Origin: DATIJJ01 sp964612855
GTDB taxonomy: Bacteria > Pseudomonadota > Gammaproteobacteria > DSM-16500
Assembly (NCBI GenBank): GCA_964612855.1
Contig: CAZTDR010000031.1
Location: 1-32,300, forward strand
Length of the DNA stretch: 32,300 nucleotides
Direction: 5' to 3'
Numbering within the stretch: position 1 is the stretch's first letter; each line of letters opens with the position of its first letter. Shown in pieces: positions 23,027 to 31,078 of this stretch. Both the position numbers and the translations under genes were made by a program. Under the pieces are notes generated by a model, which did no database searches, had not been told where the DNA came from, and saw only the letters and a program-made list of their open reading frames with translations.

Positions 23027-24517
23027 TTAATGTGTTGGAATATTAAAATCAGAACCTGTGGAACTTTTAAACCAACGCTGCGTTACCGTTTTTAATTTCG
23101 TATAAAAACGTACGCCTTCTAAACCATGCATTGCTATATCACCAAACAAAGAACGCTTCCAACCGCCGAAACTGTGATAAGCAACGGGAACCGGAATCGG
23201 AATATTAATGCCGACCATGCCTGCTTGCACTTGATGCGCGAAGGTTCGTGCGGTTAAACCATCGCGGGTAAAAATCGCAGTGCCGTTACCGTATTCATGT
23301 TCATTTACCAATGTCAATGCAGCGTCCAAATCCGCTGCGCGTAAAATAATTAACACGGGACCAAAAATTTCTTCACGATAAATGCGCATATGCGGTTTCA
23401 CTTTATCAAATAAAGAACCGCCGAGATAAAACCCTTTTTTCTTGTCAGCGGGATGATAATTGCGGCCATCAACCACTAACTCTGCTCCTTCTTGAACGCC
23501 TAAATCGATGTAAGATTTCACGCGCTCCCGATGTGCATAGGTAACTAAAGGTCCCATTTCGACATCCGGTTTGTTACCGGCACCCATTTTTAATGCTTCC
23601 ACTCGCGGTTTAATTTTAGCGACAAGCGCATCCCCTAGCACATCACCCACCGCAACAACGACAGAAATGGCCATACAACGTTCACCCGCTGATCCATACG
23701 CTGCACCGACAATGGCATCGACCGCTTGATCTATATCTGCATCCGGCATCACCACACAATGATTTTTTGCACCGCCAAATGCTTGTACCCGCTTGCCGAG
23801 TGACGTTGCCGTGCGATACACATGTTCAGCAACACCGGTTGATCCAACAAAACTTACTGCTTTGATATCGGGATGATTTAATAATAAATCGACGGCTTCT
23901 TTATCGCCTTGTACCACATTCAATACACCATCTGGCACGCCAGCTTGTTTCGCTAATTCTGCTAAACGTAGTGCACAAGAGGGATCTTTTTCTGAGGGTT
24001 TTAAAATAAAAGTATTGCCGCAGCCGATGCTTAAGGGAAACATCCACAACGCAATCATAGCCGGAAAATTAAAGGGCGTAATACCCAAGCACACACCCAG
24101 TGGTTGACGAAGTGAATAACTATCAATATCCGTTCCTACTTCTTCGCTATACGTTCCTTTTAAATGATCGGGTATGCCACAAGCAAATTCCACCACATCA
24201 ATACCGCGCTGCACCGAGCCGCGTGCATCGGTTAATGTTTTTCCATGTTCTTGCGTAACTAACTGCGCCAACTCATCGAGATGCTGCTCTAAAAGCGCTT
24301 TAAATTTAAATAAAATACGCGCACGTTTTAAGGGTGTTGTTGCAGACCAGGTGGGAAATGCTGCTTTTGCAGCCGCTACAGCTTGGTTTACGATATGTTG
24401 ATCCGCTATACTTACTTGTCCGACGATTTCACCTGTTGCAGGATTATAAACATCCAAAGAGCGTCCGGTTGACGAAAGGAGTTGGCCATTGATGAAGTGT
24501 GAAATAGGATATGTCAT
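23027..24517 (-). CDS. mmsA: CoA-acylating methylmalonate-semialdehyde dehydrogenase
   Basis: The 496-residue aldehyde-dehydrogenase-fold enzyme turns methylmalonate semialdehyde into propionyl-CoA, CO2 and NADH. Motifs are TPFNFPAMIALWMFPLSIGC (NAD/substrate channel), KPSEKDPSCALRLAEL, VSFVGSTGVAEHVY, AFGGAKNHCVVMPDAD and GSAGERCMAISV with the catalytic Cys. HSFGGWKRSLFGD near the end is typical of MmsA/IolA. GGGAGAG lies before the ATG. It is first in mmsA-mmsB. The region upstream (24518-24622) also serves the divergent phospholipase-like gene and carries one GTCATCCCCG hairpin. Confidence 0.96.
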   Translation of the reverse strand: MTYPISHFINGQLLSSTGRSLDVYNPATGEIVGQVSIADQHIVNQAVAAAKAAFPTWSATTPLKRARILFKFKALLEQHLDELAQLVTQEHGKTLTDARGSVQRGIDVVEFACGIPDHLKGTYSEEVGTDIDSYSLRQPLGVCLGITPFNFPAMIALWMFPLSIGCGNTFILKPSEKDPSCALRLAELAKQAGVPDGVLNVVQGDKEAVDLLLNHPDIKAVSFVGSTGVAEHVYRTATSLGKRVQAFGGAKNHCVVMPDADIDQAVDAIVGAAYGSAGERCMAISVVVAVGDVLGDALVAKIKPRVEALKMGAGNKPDVEMGPLVTYAHRERVKSYIDLGVQEGAELVVDGRNYHPADKKKGFYLGGSLFDKVKPHMRIYREEIFGPVLIILRAADLDAALTLVNEHEYGNGTAIFTRDGLTARTFAHQVQAGMVGINIPIPVPVAYHSFGGWKRSLFGDIAMHGLEGVRFYTKLKTVTQRWFKSSTGSDFNIPTH

Positions 24518-24549
24518 GGATGTTCTCTCCCTGAGAAATTTGCATTCAC

Positions 24550-24580
24550 GTCATCCCCGAATGCTTTTATCGGGGATGAC
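24550..24580. repeat. GTCATCCCCG palindromic element, short form
   Basis: GTCATCCCCGA and TCGGGGATGAC form a perfect eleven-pair stem around ATGCTTTTA. It lies in the 105-base divergent gap between mmsA and the phospholipase-like gene, where promoters must also be. Confidence 0.92.
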
Positions 24581-24622
24581 AAATAATATTTTGTATTCTA
24601 CACACTCCAGGAAGTAATAAAA

Positions 24623-25450
24623 ATGGACTTACGATTACTTTTTATGTTGACCTTACTGTTACTGTCTCCGCTTGCTGAGGCCGCAGGCAGCATCACGCAT
24701 ATGTTTATTGCAGAAGAAACCGCCGCGAAATTAACGGATCCTCAACTCAAAAATCTCATTCAACATAACAAAGATGCTTATTTAGTGGGATCAACTTATC
24801 CAGACACAGGCTATATTCAAGGCACACGTTACGGTTTTGACTCACATCGTGAACTGTTTATTAATGCTTTAATTAACTATCTGCAAGAAAAATATCCCTA
24901 CCCCGAACAGCAAAATCCGCCCTTAGTCGCTTTTCTATTAGGCTGCGCCGTCCACCAAACTATCGATCAAATTTTTCATGGCGCTTTTATTCATAAAATT
25001 TCCGCAGAAGATTTTCAGGGTAATTGGCAAGCTGCGCACCTGGCAAGTGAGCGCAATTTAGATTTCTTAATTGCGGTGGAAAAAAATCAATGGTTAGTAC
25101 GTCCCCATAGTTGGTGGGTGCCTGTTGCAGATTTAGTCACGGTATATCATAAGATGGGGAAAAATGATTACAGTGTGAGAGAAATTATTTGGGGTAACAC
25201 AATTTATTCTTTGATGGGCCTCCAAGAGCGATTGCTAGCACTGGGCGGCTATTCGTATGCGCGATCCCATACCCCGTGGTTGGCAAAACATTATTATGAT
25301 TCTCCTGATGGTGGGATGTTATTTACGGAAGAATTAGCAGCCCACTATGTATTGGAAGTCTGGCGAAATTTGCTTAACAAGCCGGAACACAAAATGATCG
25401 AAACCGTTCAACAAGGCCATCCTCAGGAAATTCTGGGCGTTGTTGCGTAA
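24623..25450 (+). CDS. Secreted zinc-dependent phospholipase C-like protein
   Basis: The 275-residue protein begins with a clear Sec signal peptide (MDLRLLFMLTLLLLSPLAEA, cleavage about 21). The mature part has the zinc-dependent phospholipase C domain pattern (PF00882-like). H26 follows the start in GSITHMFIAEE. D61 is in GSTYPDTGY, H75 in DSHRELF, and H111, D115 and H119 are in LLGCAVHQTIDQIFHG. Those His and Asp residues could bind the zinc ions. I infer a periplasmic or secreted lipid hydrolase, which in an intracellular bacterium could act on host or own membranes. AGGAAG lies before the ATG. Odd point: the last codons and the TAA stop fall inside an IS-end-like repeat (25436-25455), so the original C-terminus may have been replaced. 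Confidence 0.78.
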   Translation: MDLRLLFMLTLLLLSPLAEAAGSITHMFIAEETAAKLTDPQLKNLIQHNKDAYLVGSTYPDTGYIQGTRYGFDSHRELFINALINYLQEKYPYPEQQNPPLVAFLLGCAVHQTIDQIFHGAFIHKISAEDFQGNWQAAHLASERNLDFLIAVEKNQWLVRPHSWWVPVADLVTVYHKMGKNDYSVREIIWGNTIYSLMGLQERLLALGGYSYARSHTPWLAKHYYDSPDGGMLFTEELAAHYVLEVWRNLLNKPEHKMIETVQQGHPQEILGVVA

Positions 25451-25455
25451 ATCTG
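25436..25455 (+). repeat. IS-end-like motif GGCGTTGTTGCGTAA (copy B)
   Basis: GGCGTTGTTGCGTAAATCTG is identical to copy A over 15 bases and the closest of the three to IS903-type ends. It encodes the last residues and stop of the phospholipase-like gene and lies 25 bases before the next GTAG. Confidence 0.55.
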
Positions 25456-25460
25456 TTTTT

Positions 25461-25534
25461 GTAGGGGCACGGCGTGCCGTGCCCGTGCTGCCTATCTCGT
25501 TGACGCCGCCGGGCATGGCACGCCATGCCCCTAC
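25461..25534. repeat. GTAG-headed REP-like inverted pair, GGGGCAYGGCGTGCC family
   Basis: GTAGGGGCACGGCGTGCCGT opens it and GGCATGGCACGCCATGCCCC followed by TAC closes it. Each half is a hairpin. It sits eleven bases after the phospholipase-like stop. Confidence 0.92.
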
Positions 25535-25579
25535 AAATACCGTTTTAATGGTGAGCGCCGAAAAGCCTGTTTTAACTAC

Positions 25580-25607
25580 TTGATAATACCTCGATATTTT
25601 GTATAAA
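25580..25607 (+). promoter_or_regulatory. Sigma70-type promoter for the 656-residue membrane protein gene
   Basis: TTGATA (25580-25585) and TATAAA (25602-25607) are each one base from consensus, 16 bases apart. Transcription should begin near 25614, which excludes the TTG codon at 25616 as a start and supports the ATG at 25682. Confidence 0.72.
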
Positions 25608-25681
25608 AAGTAACCTTGCCAAATTTTGCTCTAAGTCATAGAATACGCGCACAATCAAAACGAGTAGAAGAAGCCTATCCT

Positions 25682-27652
25682 ATGTCTCAAACTAGACCCA
25701 TTGATGAAGTCCTTTTTGCCGAATTAACAAAATTAGCAGATAACAATCCAGAACTCTTGGATGAACTACGATCCGATGAAGCTCGCCTCTTTCTTAAAGA
25801 ACTCAGTAAAGAAGAAGCTGTCGTCTTTTTACAAAACTTAAGCGAACTGAAAAAGAGCGAAGATAATATAGTTAAAAAAACGATAAATGCTCTCACGCGA
25901 GCCAAACAAAAACTCGATTTCCCTTTAAATGTATTGCTAATCCTATTAATGGCCTTGAGTAAAGGCGGCGGCGCAATTTTTTCTATTTATAATTTTCTAA
26001 CCTATTTAGATACTCTATCCGAAAAAGATATCAGTCATAGCGACTTAGGTACGATGCTGACCACGATTTTTGGGGGGCTGGGTTTTATTGCTACCGCCAC
26101 CGTGAATCTGGTAGGACGCGGTTTACCCGTTTTACGTTCAGAGGAGGCAAAAGATTCAGTCAGCACTGTGCAACGTAATTTACTCCAAGAACTGTCGGGA
26201 AGAGCGAAATCAAAACCGGATTTATCTTTGCCATCCGATTTGCGACAACCCCTACTCCCCTCAGAAGATCCAGACAGTAACGACGAAAAAAAATCGGAAG
26301 AAAAAGGTTTAGGTGAATCGTATAAAGAAAAAAGCAAAACCAAATCGAGTTACCCAGCACTCATTGATGTTATTAATGGCATTTACGGTTATGGCATAGC
26401 AACTAATAGCATCATCAATGGTACCGCTTTAATTGGTTTCTTAAATACACTAAATGCGCTTGCTTTTGATAATAATTGTAAGGATGCAAAAAACCAGCCA
26501 ACAACCGCTGTCTTTATTAATTTTTTCATTTTCTTATTAATGTACGCTAATCTTAAGGTTTTTTCTCGTTATACCGTGCCTGCAGATAAAGAATATTATC
26601 CTAAACTTTTTCTGGAAGCGCGGCTTTTTACCTCGGAACAAACACTTTTCGATAGTTCGGCTCCTGTTAAACTGTATGATTCAACCACACTAGAACTTCC
26701 ACTCACCGCGAAAGATGGATTTTTATTTAACGCCCAAGGCGAAAAGATTTTTTCCTATCCAGAAAAATTATTTTATAAAAAAGACGAGACCGATTATGCA
26801 GAGCTGACCCTGAGAAAAGGTTGGCAAGATACCACGCCGTGGGAACGTTTCAAAATTTTTGTTAGCTTAGTCTTAAATTCGTTTAATACGTTTTATGTCA
26901 GTCAAAAATTTAATGATCTTTCCGAACAATGGTTGTTCTGTGGCTCCATGGGAAAAGTACTTTCAACAATTCTATCCTCGCTTGGAACAATGGCAAGTGA
27001 TGGAGTTTCTTTGGTAATGACAGTAGGTGCTGCTCACAATAAAAAAGAAAGTGCGCGAAAAAGAGGGGAAGGAGATAAAGATAGTTCTTCAACTTCCTCT
27101 TGTTTAGAAAAACTGAAACCCGATTGTTCATCCTATTGTGATAATGATTCCGAATTCGGTAAGTGGAAATATCTTCTTGATTCCTGCACCGTGATTACCG
27201 CAACAGTTGCATCTTTATCAGGTTATCTCTCAGCCGCTGCCTACCTGGGTGACTCTCCCGTTGCCATTGCCGCTAGCGTTGGCGCTGGACTGATTGGGGG
27301 AGGCATTCAATTATTATTAGATGGGGACTCTCTGACTCGTCAAGATAACTTTAAGCGAGAAAAACGCATGATAGAAGAAGAAAAAACAGATAATGCGGTG
27401 AGTGCAGCAAGCAGCCATCGCTTTTTTCCGCCTAAACCGCCCGCCGTCAGAGCATCGACTGCCTCTGTATTGGAAAATGAAGTTGGGGTCTCTCTCGAGA
27501 GAGTGAAACCTAAACCACGACGGCAGCGAAGAATGGCAGCTAGACAGCGTCACCGTGATCGACAACATCACTCGTCGTTGTCCTTTTCAGCATTAGATCT
27601 GCCGCTTGTTGACTTAGCGTCATCCTCGCGACCTCGATCGAGTAGTCGTTAG
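25682..27652 (+). CDS. Unknown multi-spanning membrane protein with Arg/Ser-rich tail, effector candidate
   Basis: I do not recognise this 656-residue protein. The start is ATG 25682; an in-frame TTG 66 bases upstream coincides with the predicted transcription start. Residues 1-75 are acidic and helical with no signal peptide. Hydrophobic segments lie at about 81-106, 122-146, 225-262, 276-293, 391-406, 424-448 and 500-545. The loops include acidic linkers (SEDPDSNDEKKSEEKG, 194-209) and a Cys-rich patch (470-486). The two hydrophobic pairs at 81-146 and 391-448 look alike (each ends in LGTM/SLGTMASD-like helices), hinting at internal duplication. The last 50 residues are strongly basic (KPKPRRQRRMAARQRHRDRQ), nuclear-localisation-like, then Ser-rich (LASSSRPRSSSR). 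A QPLLP motif (189-193) resembles RQPLL-type eukaryotic sorting signals. A secreted host-membrane effector is the best inference. Confidence 0.68.
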   Translation: MSQTRPIDEVLFAELTKLADNNPELLDELRSDEARLFLKELSKEEAVVFLQNLSELKKSEDNIVKKTINALTRAKQKLDFPLNVLLILLMALSKGGGAIFSIYNFLTYLDTLSEKDISHSDLGTMLTTIFGGLGFIATATVNLVGRGLPVLRSEEAKDSVSTVQRNLLQELSGRAKSKPDLSLPSDLRQPLLPSEDPDSNDEKKSEEKGLGESYKEKSKTKSSYPALIDVINGIYGYGIATNSIINGTALIGFLNTLNALAFDNNCKDAKNQPTTAVFINFFIFLLMYANLKVFSRYTVPADKEYYPKLFLEARLFTSEQTLFDSSAPVKLYDSTTLELPLTAKDGFLFNAQGEKIFSYPEKLFYKKDETDYAELTLRKGWQDTTPWERFKIFVSLVLNSFNTFYVSQKFNDLSEQWLFCGSMGKVLSTILSSLGTMASDGVSLVMTVGAAHNKKESARKRGEGDKDSSSTSSCLEKLKPDCSSYCDNDSEFGKWKYLLDSCTVITATVASLSGYLSAAAYLGDSPVAIAASVGAGLIGGGIQLLLDGDSLTRQDNFKREKRMIEEEKTDNAVSAASSHRFFPPKPPAVRASTASVLENEVGVSLERVKPKPRRQRRMAARQRHRDRQHHSSLSFSALDLPLVDLASSSRPRSSSR

Positions 27653-27664
27653 ATTGATCCCTCA

Positions 27665-27694
27665 GTCATCCCCGAATGCTTTATCGGGGATGAC
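27665..27694. repeat. GTCATCCCCG palindromic element, short form (between convergent genes)
   Basis: GTCATCCCCGA and TCGGGGATGAC are separated by ATGCTTTA, which lacks one T compared with the copy at 24550. It lies twelve bases after the membrane protein stop and 22 bases from the mvaB stop, a place where it could end transcripts from both sides. Confidence 0.92.
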
Positions 27695-27716
27695 GGAAAG
27701 AGGACGGACGGAATAG

Positions 27717-28616
27717 TTAAGTTTTGCTATAGGCCATGCCCACTTTCGATCGTGATGCTTTTCCCAATGCGTGCGTAATAAACTCACCCACCGTAATTAA
27801 CTTTGTTAAATCAACACCGGTTTCAATTCCTAGGCCATTTAACATATACAACACATCTTCACTTGCGACGTTGCCACTTGCGCCATTCGCATAAGGACAA
27901 CCGCCTAATCCTGCAACAGAACTATCGATCACATTAATACCCTGCTCTAATGCTACATAAATATTAGCGAGCGCTTGGCCATACGTATCATGGAAATGGA
28001 CGGCGATTTTTTCAGGCGGTATTTTTTGTAAAATGGTTTGTAATAAAATAGCTGTTTTTCCGGGTGTGCCTACACCAATGGTATCGCCTAAAGAAATTTC
28101 ATAACATCCCCATTCAATTAATTTTTCTGTTAACGTTAAAACCATTTCGGGTGCCATCTCACCTTCGTAAGGACAGCCTAAGACGCAAGATAAATAACCA
28201 CGAACAGAAATGTGATGTGCTTTTGCTGCTTGAATGACCTCTTTGATATTATGCAAACTGTCACTGACTGAAACATTCGTGTTACGTTGGCTAAACGTTT
28301 CCGAAGGCGTGGTAAAAACAGCAATTTCGTTGACGCCCACTGCCAACGCGTTTTCAAAACCTTTTAGATTGGGAACGAGAACAGGATAATGAACGCCAGG
28401 GTGCCGATGAATACCTTGGTAGACGGCTTGATGATCTGCTAATTGTGGAATCCATTTGGGTGAAACAAAACTGGTGACTTCGATAACGGATAAGCCCGTG
28501 TTGGATAATTGATTAATGAATTCGATTTTGGTTGAGGTTTCTAGGATGGTTTTTTCGTTTTGTAATCCATCGCGGGGACTGACTTCAACGAGTTTTACTG
28601 TTTTGGGGAAAGGCAT
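27717..28616 (-). CDS. mvaB: Hydroxymethylglutaryl-CoA lyase
   Basis: The 299-residue TIM-barrel enzyme cleaves HMG-CoA to acetyl-CoA and acetoacetate, the last step of leucine breakdown (also called liuE). VEVSPRDGLQNEK opens the barrel and carries the metal-binding Asp. HFHDTYGQALANIYVAL supplies the His metal ligands. GLGGCPYANGASGNVASEDV is the family signature with the catalytic Cys. It is the last gene of the liu cluster on the minus strand, separated from liuC by 66 bases with a GTCATCCCCG hairpin. The start has only a weak GAG site. All key residues and length are normal. Confidence 0.96.
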   Translation of the reverse strand: MPFPKTVKLVEVSPRDGLQNEKTILETSTKIEFINQLSNTGLSVIEVTSFVSPKWIPQLADHQAVYQGIHRHPGVHYPVLVPNLKGFENALAVGVNEIAVFTTPSETFSQRNTNVSVSDSLHNIKEVIQAAKAHHISVRGYLSCVLGCPYEGEMAPEMVLTLTEKLIEWGCYEISLGDTIGVGTPGKTAILLQTILQKIPPEKIAVHFHDTYGQALANIYVALEQGINVIDSSVAGLGGCPYANGASGNVASEDVLYMLNGLGIETGVDLTKLITVGEFITHALGKASRSKVGMAYSKT

Positions 28617-28648
28617 GGGGGTCTCTTTAGGGCTACGTTAATAGTGTT

Positions 28649-28678
28649 GTCATCCCCGATAAAAGCATTCGAGATGAC
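28649..28678. repeat. GTCATCCCCG palindromic element, short form (liuC-mvaB gap)
   Basis: GTCATCCCCGATAAAAGCAT followed by TCGAGATGAC is the family unit in opposite orientation to the copies at 24550 and 27665, with two stem mismatches. It occupies the spot in the cluster where liuD is often found. Confidence 0.88.
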
Positions 28679-28682
28679 GAAT

Positions 28683-29453
28683 TTAATGCCAACGCGGTAA
28701 TCGCTTTTCTAGAAACGCTTTCACTCCTTCCTGTGCTTCAGCTGAAATACGCATCATCGCTAAATGTTCTGCTGTCATATTTAGGATGTCAGATGATACC
28801 GTATGACGCGTTAATTTTTTCACTTCAGATAACGCATTCGGACTATTTTTTAATAAATCTTCTGCCCATTGCAAACCTGCTTCTTGTAATTTTTCAAGCG
28901 GGACAATTTTTTGGATTAATCCTACTTTTTGGGCTACTTCTGCGGGGAATTTTTCCGCTGTCAAAAAATAATATCGGGCAGCACGCTCGCCCATGATCGG
29001 CACCACGTAAGGGCTAATGACTGAGGGTGTTAATCCTATTTTCACTTCCGAAAAACAAAATGCGCTATTATTTGCCGCAACGACCATGTCGCAACACGCA
29101 ATCACGCCCAGACCACCGCCCATCACAGCACCCTGTACTAAGCCGATGACAGGTTTTGGAAAAAGGTAAATGGTCTGCAATAGCTTGGCGAGCCCTAATG
29201 CATCCGCTTTATTTTCAACTAGCGTGCTGGCTGCCATTTTTTGCATCCAAGCAATATCGGCACCTGCACAAAAATGCTCACCATTGCCCGCAATCATCAC
29301 CACACCCAAGGTTTTATCTTCCGCTAATTTTTTCAGCACCTCGGTCCATTCTTGAATAAGTTCACCATTTAACGCATTACGTTTAGCCGGACGATTGAGA
29401 GTCAATAAACAAACGCCTTCACGAGGTTGTGTGATGACAATGAGTGACGACAT
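28683..29453 (-). CDS. liuC: Methylglutaconyl-CoA hydratase (enoyl-CoA hydratase family)
   Basis: The start at ATG 29453 (MSSLIVITQPREGVCLL) has a GAGG site six bases upstream; a GTG at 29465 has no proper site. The 256-residue crotonase-fold protein has NGEHFCAGADIAWMQKMA (oxyanion-hole loop), GLVQGAVMGGGLGVIACCDM and SEVKIGLTPSVISPYVV with the catalytic Glu region. It should hydrate 3-methylglutaconyl-CoA to HMG-CoA. The position directly after liuB (gap of eight bases) and before mvaB fixes this specificity better than sequence alone, as the crotonase family is broad. Expression should be coupled to liuB. Confidence 0.9.
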   Translation of the reverse strand: MSSLIVITQPREGVCLLTLNRPAKRNALNGELIQEWTEVLKKLAEDKTLGVVMIAGNGEHFCAGADIAWMQKMAASTLVENKADALGLAKLLQTIYLFPKPVIGLVQGAVMGGGLGVIACCDMVVAANNSAFCFSEVKIGLTPSVISPYVVPIMGERAARYYFLTAEKFPAEVAQKVGLIQKIVPLEKLQEAGLQWAEDLLKNSPNALSEVKKLTRHTVSSDILNMTAEHLAMMRISAEAQEGVKAFLEKRLPRWH

Positions 29454-29461
29454 TTTATTCC

Positions 29462-31078
29462 TCACATTCTAAATAAACCAAACTGCGTCGGCAAAATAGG
29501 CGCGTTAAGCGTTGATGATAAGCTTAATCCGAGAATTTTCCGTGTTTCAATGGGATCAATGACCCCATCATCCCAGAGCCGCGCGCTAGAATAATAAGCA
29601 TGAGCTTGTTCTGCATATTGCGCCAAAATAGGCGCTTTTAATGCATCATCCTCTTCTTGTGTCCAGGCTTTTCCTTGTCGTTCTTTTTTTTCACGCGTGA
29701 CTTGTGCCAAGACATTCGCTGCTTGTTCACCACCCATGACAGCGGTTTTTGCATTGGGCCATAACCAGAGATAACGCGGATCATACGCGCGACCACACAT
29801 CGCATAATTTCCTGCGCCATAACTGCCGCCAATGATGACGGTGAGTTTGGGAACGTTCGCACAAGCGACAGCGCTTACTAATTTAGCGCCATGTTTTGCA
29901 ATTCCTTCGGATTCTGATTTGCTGCCGACCATGAAGCCCGTAATATTTTGCAAAAAAATTAATGGAATACCGCGCTGACAACAGAGTTCAATAAAATGGG
30001 TCGCTTTCAACGCCGATTCCGAAAATAAAATTCCATTATTGGCAATAATGCCGACTGGCATGCCATATAAATGGGCGAAACCGCAGACGAGGGTTTTTCC
30101 ATAGAGTGCTTTGAATTCATCAAATACCGATGCATCAACAATTCGTAAAATAATTTCTCGGATATCGAAAGGATAGCGGGAATCAGCGGGCACGATCCCG
30201 TAGAGTTCTTGTGGGTCGAATAAAGGTTCTCGTGATTCGCGCATGACTAAAGGATTTTTTTTCTGATAATTGAGATTCGACACAATCGTACGCACTATTT
30301 TCAAAGCATGTTCATCATTATTTGCGTAATGATCAGCTACACCTGAAATTCGGCAATGCACATCAGCACCGCCCAATGCTTCCGCCGTCACGACTTCACC
30401 GGTTGCCGCTTTCACTAACGGAGGACCGGCGAGAAAAATGGTCGCCTGATTGCGTACCATTACAGATTCATCTGCCATCGCGGGCACATAAGCACCACCT
30501 GCGGTGCACGAACCCATCACGGCTGCAATTTGCGGAATACGTTGAGCTGACATAGTAGCTTGATTAAAAAAAATGCGGCCAAAATGGTCTACATCAGGAA
30601 AAACTTCTTCTTGTTTCGGTAAAAAAGCGCCGCCGGAATCCACCAAATAAATACAGGGCAAACGATTTTCTTGTGCAATTTTTTGCGCGCGCAAATGTTT
30701 TTTAATGGTGATGGGATAATACGTACCCCCTTTGACAGTCGCATCATTCACGATCAACATGCATTCTGTTTGGTGTATGCGTCCTACGCCCGTAATAATA
30801 CCGCCGGCTGGCAAAGCATCATCATATAATTCATTACCAGCCAACGCGGACAATTCTAAAAAATCAGAACCTGAATCCAGCAATAACTGGATGCGATCAC
30901 GTGGTAATAATTTACCGTGCTGACGATGACGTTCCCGCGCCGTATCATTGCCTCCTTGATACGCACCGGCTAATTTTTGTTTGAGATCTTGTACTTGCTG
31001 GAGCATCGCTTCCGCATTACGTTTAAAAACCTCGCTGCTGGGATCGATTTGAGTTTGTGCTGTCACCGCCGTATTCAT
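29462..31078 (-). CDS. liuB: Methylcrotonyl-CoA carboxylase, carboxyltransferase (beta) subunit
   Basis: The 538-residue protein is the biotin-dependent carboxyltransferase that carboxylates 3-methylcrotonyl-CoA to 3-methylglutaconyl-CoA. It has the two crotonase-like halves. The first half has CIYLVDSGGAFLPKQEEVFP, MGSCTAGGAYVPAMADESVM and FLAGPPLVKAATGEVV. The second half has FLQNITGFMVGSKSESEGIA and IIGGSYGAGNYAMCGRAYDP. Residues WLWPNAKTAVMGGEQAANVL are typical of MCC-beta rather than propionyl-CoA carboxylase. Its ATG overlaps the liuA stop (TAATG). It requires the biotin carboxylase/carrier subunit (liuD), which is not in this cluster. Confidence 0.95.
   Translation of the reverse strand: MNTAVTAQTQIDPSSEVFKRNAEAMLQQVQDLKQKLAGAYQGGNDTARERHRQHGKLLPRDRIQLLLDSGSDFLELSALAGNELYDDALPAGGIITGVGRIHQTECMLIVNDATVKGGTYYPITIKKHLRAQKIAQENRLPCIYLVDSGGAFLPKQEEVFPDVDHFGRIFFNQATMSAQRIPQIAAVMGSCTAGGAYVPAMADESVMVRNQATIFLAGPPLVKAATGEVVTAEALGGADVHCRISGVADHYANNDEHALKIVRTIVSNLNYQKKNPLVMRESREPLFDPQELYGIVPADSRYPFDIREIILRIVDASVFDEFKALYGKTLVCGFAHLYGMPVGIIANNGILFSESALKATHFIELCCQRGIPLIFLQNITGFMVGSKSESEGIAKHGAKLVSAVACANVPKLTVIIGGSYGAGNYAMCGRAYDPRYLWLWPNAKTAVMGGEQAANVLAQVTREKKERQGKAWTQEEDDALKAPILAQYAEQAHAYYSSARLWDDGVIDPIETRKILGLSLSSTLNAPILPTQFGLFRM

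Noticed and set aside
25616..25681. TTG start extending the 656-residue protein by 22 residues
   Set aside because: A near-consensus promoter puts the transcription start at about 25614, leaving no leader for a TTG start.
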